NCBI GenBank assembly: GCA_017391185.1
Contig: JAFOZN010000119.1
Span: 1-9,097 of the forward strand
DNA length: 9,097 nt
Direction: 5' to 3'
From: Alistipes sp.
GTDB lineage: Bacteria > Bacteroidota > Bacteroidia > Bacteroidales > Rikenellaceae
The first letter of the stretch is position 1, and the number at the start of each line of letters is the position of its first letter. The notes below the pieces were generated by a model, which was not told where the DNA came from, made no database searches, and worked only from the letters and a program-made list of their open reading frames with translations. Positions 1 to 6,980 of this stretch are shown here, piece after piece. The position numbers and the translations under genes are program-made.

Positions 1-1
1 G

Positions 2-628
2 ACCATGCGTTATGGTGTGCCACAGAGTCGCATATCGCTTATTACGGGTCCATCACACGCCGAGGAGGTGGGTTTGCATCGCCTTTCGTATCTTACCGCG
101 GTATGTCGCGATAAGGATGTGAGGCGTAGAGTTGTAGAGATGTTTTCGCGCCCCTATATTGTGGTCAGCGAATCGGAGGAGTTGGATGGCGTGGAGTACG
201 CATCGATTATGAAGAATATATACGCCATTGCGGTGGGCATGGCTGTCGGATTGGGTTATGGCGATAACTTTGTGGCGGTCTTGATTTCGAATTGTGCTGC
301 CGAGATGAGCCGTTTCTTTGCCTCGTTTGGTAGCGCGAAGCATAGGGTGCTGGCTTCGGCATCGTTGGGCGATCTGCTGGTGACGTGCTACTCGAATTAT
401 AGTCGTAATCGCCGTTTCGGTCTTCTCATTGGTCGAGGATGTACGGTCAAGAGTGCCATGAATGAGATGACGATGGTGGCTGAGGGTTATTATGCCGCCA
501 AGTGTATTCGCTACACCTCGCTCGATAAGCAGTTGGAGTTGCCTATAGCCGATATGGTCTATAACGTACTATATAATAATGCATCGGCTCGCCGAGCCAT
601 GCGCGAATTAAGCAAGAGATTGATTTAA
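2..628 (+). CDS. gpsA: Glycerol-3-phosphate dehydrogenase [NAD(P)+], 5' end outside the window
   Basis: This is the C-terminal part of the cytoplasmic enzyme that reduces dihydroxyacetone phosphate to sn-glycerol-3-phosphate for phospholipid synthesis. The frame is open to the left edge, so the ATG at 5 is an internal Met and about 120 N-terminal residues (the Rossmann fold) are missing. Counting from that Met, TGPSHAEEV (residues 14-22) is the conserved GPSxAxEV motif in the HAEEV form usual in Bacteroidetes. EYASIMKN carries the likely catalytic Lys (residue 70), followed by GYGDN (85-88), LGDLLVTCYS (121-130) and SRNRRFG (133-139), the substrate and cofactor loop of the C-terminal helical domain. 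The gene ends 30 bp before pgi on the same strand, so co-transcription is likely. Serine TCG codons are common here, unlike in pgi. Identification is secure; only the start is unknown. Confidence 0.95.
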   Translation, partial: TMRYGVPQSRISLITGPSHAEEVGLHRLSYLTAVCRDKDVRRRVVEMFSRPYIVVSESEELDGVEYASIMKNIYAIAVGMAVGLGYGDNFVAVLISNCAAEMSRFFASFGSAKHRVLASASLGDLLVTCYSNYSRNRRFGLLIGRGCTVKSAMNEMTMVAEGYYAAKCIRYTSLDKQLELPIADMVYNVLYNNASARRAMRELSKRLI

Positions 629-658
629 CGAACATAAACTTTAAAATTCTTTTAAACA

Positions 659-1990
659 ATGAGTTTGATGAAATTGGAAGTTGCCAAGTCTGGTGTTGTG
701 ATCAGCGAGGCAATGAAGGCTCAGGCGCAGAAGGCTAATGAGCTTTTGCACTCTGGTGAGGGCGCAGGTAATGACTTTTTGGGTTGGGTAAACCTCCCAT
801 CTTCTATTGATGCTGAGCAGATCGCCTCTATCGAGGCTGCAGCTCAGAAGTTGCGCCAGAAGGCAGAGGTGGTAATCTGCATCGGTATCGGTGGTTCATA
901 CCTTGGTGCTAAGGCTGTATTGGAGGCTATGAGCAACTCTTTCGAGTTCCTCAAGAAGAAGCACGAGAATCCTACTGTAGTATTTGCAGGTCAGAACATT
1001 TCTGAGGATTATACACACGAGTTGTTGGAGGCTACAAAGGAGTACTCTGTTGCAGCTATCGTGATCTCTAAGTCAGGTACTACTACAGAGCCAGCTATCG
1101 CTTTCCGCCTTATCAAGGCTGAGTTGGAGAAGCGTTATGGCAAGGCTGAGGCTGCAGAGCGTATCGTAGCTATCACAGATAAGGCACGGGGTGCACTCAA
1201 GACTTTGGCTACTCAGGAGGGTTATCCTACATTCGTTATTCCAGATGACGTAGGTGGTCGTTTCTCGGTTCTTACTCCAGTAGGTTTGTTGCCATTGGCT
1301 GTAGCTGGTGTTGATATCAAGGCTTTGGTTGCAGGTGCTCAGGCTATGGAGAAGGCTACAGCAGCAGACGTAGCTGTTGAGGATAACTTGGCTGCTCAGT
1401 ATGCTATCGTACGTAACGAGCTCTACAAGGCAGGCAAGAAGGTTGAGATCTTGGGTTCTTACGAGCCTAAGTTGCAGTATGTTGCCGAGTGGTGGAAGCA
1501 GCTCTATGGTGAGTCAGAGGGTAAGGATGGTTTGGGTATCTTCCCAGCAAGCGTTACTTTGACTGCCGACCTTCACTCTATGGGTCAGTACATTCAGGAG
1601 GGTGAGCGCACACTCTTCGAGACTATCATCTCTGTTGCTGAGGCTAAGCACACAGTGAAGGTTGAGGCTGAGGAGGCTAATCTCGATGGTTTGAACTTCC
1701 TCGCTGGCAAGCGCATCTCTGAGATCAATAAGATGGCTGAGCTTGGCGTACAGCTCGCTCACATTGATGGTGGTGTGCCACAGCTCCGCATCGAGATCCC
1801 TGCAATCAACGAGCAGGCTTTGGGTGAGCTCATCTACTTCTTCGAGAAGGCTTGCGGTATCAGCGGTTATATCCTCGGCGTAAACCCATTCAACCAGCCA
1901 GGTGTTGAGGCTTACAAGAAGAATATGTTTGCTCTTCTCGACAAGCCAGGTTATGAGGAGGAGTCAAAGGCTATTAAGGCTCGCTTGTAA
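659..1990 (+). CDS. pgi: Glucose-6-phosphate isomerase
   Basis: This cytoplasmic glycolytic enzyme interconverts glucose-6-phosphate and fructose-6-phosphate. At 443 aa it belongs to the short bacterial PGI type rather than the ~550 aa E. coli type. Visible motifs are the first SIS domain phosphate loop [11 protein letters not shown] (76-86), [11 protein letters not shown] (136-146), PGI signature 1 around [11 protein letters not shown] (199-209), the [10 protein letters not shown] loop with the likely catalytic Glu285, His306 in HSMGQ, and signature 2 around [12 protein letters not shown] (409-420) with Lys420. The start at 659 gives [11 protein letters not shown] second ATG at 668 would remove only three residues and cannot be excluded. 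No Shine-Dalgarno sequence is present; the 30 bp leader is AT-rich, as is normal in Bacteroidetes. Codon choice (Ser TCT, Ala GCT, Pro CCA) differs from the neighbours and fits high expression. Transcription probably ends at the hairpin near 2229-2265. Confidence 0.97.
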   Translation: MSLMKLEVAKSGVVISEAMKAQAQKANELLHSGEGAGNDFLGWVNLPSSIDAEQIASIEAAAQKLRQKAEVVICIGIGGSYLGAKAVLEAMSNSFEFLKKKHENPTVVFAGQNISEDYTHELLEATKEYSVAAIVISKSGTTTEPAIAFRLIKAELEKRYGKAEAAERIVAITDKARGALKTLATQEGYPTFVIPDDVGGRFSVLTPVGLLPLAVAGVDIKALVAGAQAMEKATAADVAVEDNLAAQYAIVRNELYKAGKKVEILGSYEPKLQYVAEWWKQLYGESEGKDGLGIFPASVTLTADLHSMGQYIQEGERTLFETIISVAEAKHTVKVEAEEANLDGLNFLAGKRISEINKMAELGVQLAHIDGGVPQLRIEIPAINEQALGELIYFFEKACGISGYILGVNPFNQPGVEAYKKNMFALLDKPGYEEESKAIKARL

Positions 1991-1992
1991 GA

Positions 1993-2114
1993 AAAAAGAG
2001 AATAACGAGGCTATTTCTGCGTTATGCTTGCCATCGAAATCCTCATTTACTGAGCGTAAACTGCGGTTTCTCAGGCTGCGCAGGCCTAAAAATATCTCTC
2101 GTTATTTCCTTTTT
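1993..2114. repeat. Nested imperfect palindrome downstream of pgi
   Basis: Outer arms 1993-2009 and 2098-2114 pair over 17 positions with 15 Watson-Crick pairs, one G-T wobble and one mismatch; the core is AATAACGAG against CTCGTTATT. Inside, TATTT (2012-2016) can pair with AAATA (2090-2094) and CTGCG (2017-2021) with CGCAG (2079-2083). At the centre, TTTAC (2046-2050) pairs with GTAAA (2056-2060) around a 5 nt loop, with GAAA/TTTC (2036-2039/2067-2070) outside it. The element begins two bases after the pgi stop codon. No credible coding potential was seen: the overlapping frame at 1902-2123 is mostly a shadow of pgi. It could be a dispersed intergenic repeat, a small non-autonomous mobile element or a structured 3' UTR; the sequence alone does not decide. 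Confidence 0.6.
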
Positions 2115-2222
2115 GGAAGTTGAAGGTGCGACAAACCTTAAAATAACCTCAATAAACCACTTTTTCTGTGGTGAAGAGGCCTTGAAGGTCTTTGTTCTTC
2201 AGCTTTAAAGATTTAAATAAAT
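2115..2222. other. Non-coding spacer with small possible hairpins
   Basis: No gene is seen between the palindrome and the terminator. Three short hairpins can be drawn: AAGGT (2123-2127)/ACCTT (2135-2139), ACCAC (2156-2160)/GTGGT (2168-2172) with a T-rich loop, and AGGCC (2177-2181)/GGTCT (2187-2191) with one wobble. The octamer TTGAAGGT occurs twice (2120-2127 and 2182-2189). Each is individually weak, but together they make the pgi 3' UTR unusually long and possibly structured. Confidence 0.35.
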
Positions 2223-2265
2223 AAAAATGCTCCCGTTATCAAATTTGATAGCGGGAGCGTTTTTT
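2223..2265. terminator. Bidirectional rho-independent terminator between pgi and the converging lipoprotein gene
   Basis: Arms 2229-2243 and 2244-2258 form a near-perfect 15 bp inverted repeat (GCTCCCGTTATCAAA against TTTGATAGCGGGAGC, one wobble). Both sides carry the tract needed for termination: T(6) at 2260-2265 on the plus strand and A(5) at 2223-2227, which reads as T on the minus strand. It lies between two convergent genes, 17 bp past the end of the minus-strand gene, so it probably terminates both. Confidence 0.9.
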
Positions 2266-2282
2266 GTTATGCTCGGATGTGG

Positions 2283-4760
2283 TTATTGCATACGATCCGA
2301 AAGCATCTTGATCCAGTAGCCACCTACCACCGAGCGGGCGCGGAAGCCTACGTGAGTCTTAGAATCGGTGTTGTACCAATCGCTCATAGGGATGCGATCT
2401 GTAGTCTCTGAATAGAACTTATGCATAGGGTCGATAAACTTCTCGAATGTAGCCTTGTCGGGCGACATTGTTGCCGACCAGATGATCCAGTCTGACTTGG
2501 TGTAACCCTTGCGGCAATCGAGTGGCAGACCATACTCGTTCTGCTTAGTCAGATAGTAAGGGATCTCCTTGGCTGCGATATCCTCATCGAATACGTTGTA
2601 GCCCAAAATCTTATCCCATACGAGGTTATACTTCTGGCTCCATGTGTCACCCTCGTTGAAGGTCAGGCGATAGTGGTCGCCCTGCTCAGCCATTTGCTTC
2701 CAAGCTGCAGCCATCTCCTTAGCCTTAGCGGTGTATTTCTGGGCAATGTCGTTCTTGCCCGCCATCTTTGCCAAGTCGCCATAAGCTGCGATACCCTCTA
2801 TGGCCTTGATAGCAAGGTTGGCATTACGTGCCCAGTGACCTGCGAAGTCATCCGTACAGAGCTGGTTCTCTGGATCGCCACCGTGCTCTACAAGGTAGTC
2901 GGTCCATGTGGTGAGTACATCCCAATGCTTGAGCGCATAGTCGGCCTTACCCTCGATCTGACAGATAGCACCTGTGAGCACAAGCATATTACCACACTCC
3001 TCGACTGGCATATCGCCACCATAGGTCTGACCGTTGGCGTGAGGATATGTACCTACGTCATGCGCAGCAAAAGGCTTAGTCCACTTGCCACTCTCCGAGT
3101 AATAGAATATATGGTTCAATAGACCCTTAGCAAACTCAGGATTGTAATATAGGAATAGCGGAGCCGAAGGGTATGTTACATCCACCGTACCGATAGAGCC
3201 GTTAGAGAAGTTCTCCTTCGAGAGCCAAGCCATCTCGCCCTCTGGAGTCTCGACCAATTTGTGAGCCGAAATAGCCTGACGATATGCCAAGGCGCAAAGC
3301 TCTGCATATTTCTTACCTCCAGACTTTGTAGCATCGGCCATGAGTTTGTTGTCAAACTTCTCGCAACGCTTCATCAACTCGTCATACTCTGCCGCAGCCA
3401 AGTCGAGCATGTCGTTGTAGGTCTTGTCACCTCGGCGATTCCAATATGGGAAGAGGTCGCGGTTGAAATAGCGGATAGAGTAGTAGTCATCGTATCCTAC
3501 CATCAGATAACCACTCTTTGTGCTCTGGCTTACCTCGCCCAACATGGTCGAGATAGAGATCCACTCGCCCAAGGTCTTGCTGATGAGCTTGCCGTATGAG
3601 GCAAAGTCGTTACGCATAACCAGAGGATCACCCATAGTGAAGGTGTTGTTCTCATCGGCTGAGATAGCCATATTGAACTGTCCCCAATCGATACGTACGT
3701 CATCACCCTTGCGGCCCAAAATCTTCTGCTCCAGACATTGATTCGATACCACCAAATGATTCTCGGTATAGTATCTTGTTGTGGCACTCTTCTGGTCAGG
3801 CGTGTTGCGAGACCAGTTAGGACCTGCCTCGAAATATAGCTCTACGTTGTGAGTCTTGCCATCGTTGGCGGTGACATCGTAGCTGACGTAGTTTATTGGA
3901 CGTGATACCAAATCGGGATCCTCCAAAAGCAATGGAGCTGTAAAGGTGAGCTTCAGATCAACCTCGCCACATGCGAAATTGTAGATGGTGCGTGTAGCCT
4001 GTACATCTACCGAGAGTTGCTTGGCTGTCTGTCCCATCTTCTGAGCATCGAATGCTTGGGCATAGAGTCCCAAATCGACCAAAGCTCCGCCAGTGCGATT
4101 CTCGCAATGTGCTGCCAAGACAACCTTGCCATCCTTAGCCGTAGAGGCCAATGCTGCAGGAATCTCAATCCAGCGATCGTTCATCCACTCATAAGGTGTA
4201 GAGACAATCTGCTCGCCGTTGAAGTAGAGCTGGAAGGTGTCATCGTGAGAATACTTCACAAAGAGCTTATTCTCCTTGAGTAGATTAGGATCGAACTCAA
4301 TCGTGCGGCGTACCCAGATGTCGTGACTATTCCATGCGGTGTTGTGGTTAGGCTGCTCTGGTGTGCCGAAAGATGCCTTACCACGTTTCCAAGAGCGATC
4401 GTTGAAATCCTTGTTCTGCCAACCATTCTTAGGCTCTGAGAAGGTGTATGCGCCCTCCCAATCCTGCTCGTAAGAGATTGGGGCGATGCCCTGCATCGGG
4501 ATCTCCTCCTGACCCATAAAACGATAGAGCTTGCCATCTACTCTGGCCACACCCATAAACTGGAAATCCTTACCAGTCCAGTGCTTGACTTGTGAGTCGT
4601 AGAGATTGTCTGTAGTTGACCACGCACTTGTGTAGGGGTCAATGGTGATAAGAGGGTAGGCTGGAGCACGCAAAGTGTTGGTGATGTGCTCGCCACTACC
4701 ACAGCTGACCATTGTCAAAGAGACAAATAGTGTCAATAAAAGAGATAGTTTTCTTATCAT
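2283..4760 (-). CDS. Predicted lipoprotein of the glutaminase A / DUF4965 family
   Basis: The 825 aa product starts at the ATG at 4760; the upstream in-frame codon at 4769 is TTG and adds only three residues. Residues 1-20 form a lipoprotein signal (basic MIRK, hydrophobic core, lipobox TMVSC with Cys20). No clear acidic surface-export signal follows the Cys, so periplasmic or surface location is open. Rough order: DUF4964-like segment (31-95, with PLITIDPYTSAWS), a jelly-roll sugar-binding-like insert (97-240, WKRGKASFG and WVRRTIEF), DUF5127 (250-470), DUF4965 (470-645, with VTYPSAPLFLYYNPE and MPVEECGNM) and DUF1793 (645-820, with TDDFAGHWARNANLAIKAI and WSATM). The C-terminal half resembles an (alpha/alpha)6 six-hairpin fold. 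Family members are labelled glutaminase A after fungal enzymes, but in Bacteroidetes a glycan or amide hydrolase role is unproven. Acidic residues around 587-588 and 637-638 are candidate catalytic sites. The gene is monocistronic, divergent from the peptidase gene, with a promoter at 4800-4807. Confidence 0.85.
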   Translation of the reverse strand: MIRKLSLLLTLFVSLTMVSCGSGEHITNTLRAPAYPLITIDPYTSAWSTTDNLYDSQVKHWTGKDFQFMGVARVDGKLYRFMGQEEIPMQGIAPISYEQDWEGAYTFSEPKNGWQNKDFNDRSWKRGKASFGTPEQPNHNTAWNSHDIWVRRTIEFDPNLLKENKLFVKYSHDDTFQLYFNGEQIVSTPYEWMNDRWIEIPAALASTAKDGKVVLAAHCENRTGGALVDLGLYAQAFDAQKMGQTAKQLSVDVQATRTIYNFACGEVDLKLTFTAPLLLEDPDLVSRPINYVSYDVTANDGKTHNVELYFEAGPNWSRNTPDQKSATTRYYTENHLVVSNQCLEQKILGRKGDDVRIDWGQFNMAISADENNTFTMGDPLVMRNDFASYGKLISKTLGEWISISTMLGEVSQSTKSGYLMVGYDDYYSIRYFNRDLFPYWNRRGDKTYNDMLDLAAAEYDELMKRCEKFDNKLMADATKSGGKKYAELCALAYRQAISAHKLVETPEGEMAWLSKENFSNGSIGTVDVTYPSAPLFLYYNPEFAKGLLNHIFYYSESGKWTKPFAAHDVGTYPHANGQTYGGDMPVEECGNMLVLTGAICQIEGKADYALKHWDVLTTWTDYLVEHGGDPENQLCTDDFAGHWARNANLAIKAIEGIAAYGDLAKMAGKNDIAQKYTAKAKEMAAAWKQMAEQGDHYRLTFNEGDTWSQKYNLVWDKILGYNVFDEDIAAKEIPYYLTKQNEYGLPLDCRKGYTKSDWIIWSATMSPDKATFEKFIDPMHKFYSETTDRIPMSDWYNTDSKTHVGFRARSVVGGYWIKMLSDRMQ

Positions 4761-4799
4761 AGATATCAAATTTTAGATGTTTTCCTCAATTAATGCACA

Positions 4800-4807
4800 C
4801 AAATATA
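4800..4807 (-). promoter_or_regulatory. -7 box for the lipoprotein gene
   Basis: Read on the minus strand this is TATATTTG, a full match to the Bacteroidetes -7 consensus TAnnTTTG. It sits 40 bp upstream of the ATG at 4760, giving a predicted 5' UTR of about 30 nt. No TTTG is seen at the expected -33 position, which falls inside the opposing promoter's -7 box. Confidence 0.6.
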
Positions 4808-4828
4808 TATAAATTATGACTTTTTGCC

Positions 4829-4836
4829 TATTTTTG
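4829..4836 (+). promoter_or_regulatory. -7 box for the S46 peptidase gene
   Basis: TATTTTTG matches TAnnTTTG fully and lies 31 bp before the ATG at 4868, predicting a 5' UTR of about 25 nt. No good -33 TTTG was found about 19 nt upstream, where the opposing -7 box lies. A TTTG at 4823-4826 is too close to serve. Confidence 0.6.
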
Positions 4837-4867
4837 CTCTCAATATTGGAAATAATTACACTAAGCT

Positions 4868-6904
4868 ATGATAAAGAAGATGCTTTTGATGGGGCTTATG
4901 TGCCTCTCGCTCTTTTCGGCCAGAGCCGATGAGGGTATGTGGTTGCCAAGTTTGATAGGTGATCGTATTAAGGATATGAAGCAGAAGGGCTTTAAGCTCT
5001 CGGCTGAGGATATCTACTCGATAAACAAGGCTTCGCTCAAGGATGCAGTGATGATCTTTGGCGGAGGTTGTACGGGAGAATTCGTATCGGCTGAAGGTCT
5101 GCTTTTGACCAACCACCATTGCGGTTATGGTTCTATCCAGCAGCTCTCTTCGGTGGAGCATGACTATCTGACCAATGGTTTCTGGGCGATGTCTCGCTCG
5201 GAGGAGTTGCCTGTGCCAGGTCTTTCGATCAGTATCTTGGTTAGAATGGAGGATGTGACCGAGCGTTTGGCTGCGGGTGAGAAGGCCGTAGATATCATTA
5301 AAGAGGCTACTTCGGAGAAGGGCTATCGTGCCGATATCCAGCAGATGTATTATGGTAATCAGCAGTTCTTGTTTGTGTATGAGAAGTTTACTGATGTCCG
5401 TCTGGTAGGCGCGCCACCTTCATCTATCGGTAAGTTTGGTGGTGATACCGACAACTGGATTTGGCCACGTCATACGGGCGATTTCTCTGTTTTCCGTGTA
5501 TATGCTGGTCAGGATAACAAGCCTGCGGAGTACTCAAAGGAGAATAAGCCATATCAGCCAAAGCGTCACTTCCCTATCTCTACAAAGGGTGTCAAGGAGG
5601 GTGACTTTACCATGATCTACGGTTTCCCAGGCAACACTCAGGAGTATGTCACTTCGGACGCCGTGGAGTATGTTGCCGAGGTGTCGGATCCTATGAAGAT
5701 TGCTTTGCGTACCAAGCGTTTGGATATAATCTCTGCCGAGCAGGCAAAGAGTGCCGAGGTGCGTATTGCCTATGCCGCTATCCACGCCAGCATCGCCAAT
5801 GCTTGGAAGAAGTGGCAGGGCGAGGTGTTGGGCTTGCGCCGTTTGGGTACAGCCGATAAGAAGCGTGCCTATGAGCAGGAGTTCCAGAAGTGGGCTAACG
5901 ATAAGTCAGAGTATAAGAATTTGCTCCCTTCGATCCATGATGCTTATGATAAAGTCAAGGGTGGATACTATGTGCGTGAGCTTTATAATGAGTCGGTAGG
6001 TGCAATCAACGCCTTGAGCTATGCTCGTGCGGTGGCTCGCGCCAAGGACGATGAGGCAGTGAAGACTACTCAGGAGCGTTTCTTGAAGAGCTATAATCAG
6101 ACCATAGATCAGGCTATTGCGCGTGAGATGATGGCAGAGTTTATCGCTCGTATGCCTCAGGGACAAGTGCCAGCAGAGCTAATCGCAGCGGTAGAGAAGC
6201 ATGGTTCGGCAGAGAAGTTTGTCGATTGGTTGTATGCTTCGACCAAGTTGCTCGGCTCGGAGCCTGTATCGTTGGAGCAGGCAAAGGCTGATCCTATGGC
6301 TCAGTGCGCTGCGTGGTTCCAGCCTATCATTGCCGAGAATCCTAAGTATGCTTATCGCAACCTAAGCAATGTACCAGAGGTGGAGCAGTGGTATCGCCCA
6401 TATATGCGTGCCTTGCGTGAGTGGGACAAGGAGCGTGCATTCTATCCCGATGCAAACTTCACCCTGCGTGTGGCTTATGGCTCGGTGGCAGGTTATGAGT
6501 ATGCCGATGCAACATACCATCACCCTGTATCGACTATTGACGGAATCATCGAGAAGGATAATCCAGAGATCTACGACTACAATATCCCTCAGCGTCTGAG
6601 AGATATCTATGCCCAGAAGGATTATGGTCGTTGGGGTGTGAAGGTTGGCGGACGTTATAGCGTACCAGTCTGCTTCTTGGCTACAAACCACACTTCGGGA
6701 GGTAATTCAGGTTCGCCTGTTATCAATGGCAAGGGTGAGTTGATCGGTATCAATTTCGACCGCACATGGCTCTCTACAATGAGCGATGTGGAGTTTGATC
6801 CTTCGATTTGTCGTAATATCTCGGTGGATATCCGCTATGTGCTCTTTACTATCGACCGTATCGGCGGGGCAGGATATTTGCTCGATGAGATGACGCTCAA
6901 GTAG
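4868..6904 (+). CDS. dpp11: S46 family dipeptidyl-peptidase, DPP11 type (Asp/Glu-specific)
   Basis: This serine exopeptidase removes N-terminal dipeptides in the periplasm. The 678 aa product starts with a Sec signal (hydrophobic MLLMGLMCLSLF, likely cut after ARA, residues 18-20), and the mature N-terminus DEGMWLP is typical of S46. The chymotrypsin-like triad is visible: His84 in TNHHCGYG (81-88), probably Asp205 in HTGDFSVFRVY, and Ser614 in GGNSGSPVING. Eighteen residues after the Ser lies Arg632 (NFDRTW). In Porphyromonas gingivalis DPP11 the spacing Ser655-Arg673 is the same, and that Arg sets preference for Asp/Glu at P1, whereas DPP7 has Gly there. At 678 aa it is somewhat shorter than the ~710-720 aa characterised enzymes, but both ends are intact. 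The start at 4868 follows a good -7 box; no Shine-Dalgarno is present. A transporter gene follows 76 bp downstream. S46 membership is secure; DPP11 specificity is inferred from one key residue. Confidence 0.93.
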   Translation: MIKKMLLMGLMCLSLFSARADEGMWLPSLIGDRIKDMKQKGFKLSAEDIYSINKASLKDAVMIFGGGCTGEFVSAEGLLLTNHHCGYGSIQQLSSVEHDYLTNGFWAMSRSEELPVPGLSISILVRMEDVTERLAAGEKAVDIIKEATSEKGYRADIQQMYYGNQQFLFVYEKFTDVRLVGAPPSSIGKFGGDTDNWIWPRHTGDFSVFRVYAGQDNKPAEYSKENKPYQPKRHFPISTKGVKEGDFTMIYGFPGNTQEYVTSDAVEYVAEVSDPMKIALRTKRLDIISAEQAKSAEVRIAYAAIHASIANAWKKWQGEVLGLRRLGTADKKRAYEQEFQKWANDKSEYKNLLPSIHDAYDKVKGGYYVRELYNESVGAINALSYARAVARAKDDEAVKTTQERFLKSYNQTIDQAIAREMMAEFIARMPQGQVPAELIAAVEKHGSAEKFVDWLYASTKLLGSEPVSLEQAKADPMAQCAAWFQPIIAENPKYAYRNLSNVPEVEQWYRPYMRALREWDKERAFYPDANFTLRVAYGSVAGYEYADATYHHPVSTIDGIIEKDNPEIYDYNIPQRLRDIYAQKDYGRWGVKVGGRYSVPVCFLATNHTSGGNSGSPVINGKGELIGINFDRTWLSTMSDVEFDPSICRNISVDIRYVLFTIDRIGGAGYLLDEMTLK

Positions 6905-6931
6905 AGGGTTGTTTAGTGATAAAATTGTTAG

Positions 6932-6961
6932 AGGCGTATGTTCTGAGAAGAATATGCGCCT
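6932..6961 (+). promoter_or_regulatory. Intercistronic hairpin with GAGA tetraloop
   Basis: Arms 6932-6944 and 6949-6961 give a 13 bp stem (11 Watson-Crick pairs, two G-U wobbles) closed by a GAGA loop, a GNRA tetraloop. It lies 28 nt after the peptidase stop and ends 19 nt before the transporter ATG. No T tract follows on the plus strand, so it is not a standard intrinsic terminator. It may stabilise the upstream mRNA end, mark a processing site or affect translation of the transporter. Confidence 0.6.
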
Positions 6962-6980
6962 TAGCTAATTAGATATAAAA

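Noticed and set aside
53..343. Minus-strand open frame antisense to gpsA
   Set aside because: The opposite strand has clear GpsA motifs across the same bases; the antisense product resembles nothing recognisable.
1902..2123. Open frame of 73 codons crossing the pgi stop into the palindrome
   Set aside because: It is an alternative frame of the pgi 3' end that runs on by chance; the product is Arg/Leu-rich without a recognisable fold.
2673..4537. Several plus- and minus-strand open frames of 70-150 codons inside the lipoprotein gene
   Set aside because: They are out-of-frame shadows of the 825-codon gene, show no recognisable domain and have no promoter or terminator of their own.
6920..6927. 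TAAAATTG as a possible -7 box for the transporter gene
   Set aside because: It has one mismatch in the TTTG half and no TTTG about 19 nt upstream, so it is too weak to call in AT-rich intergenic DNA.
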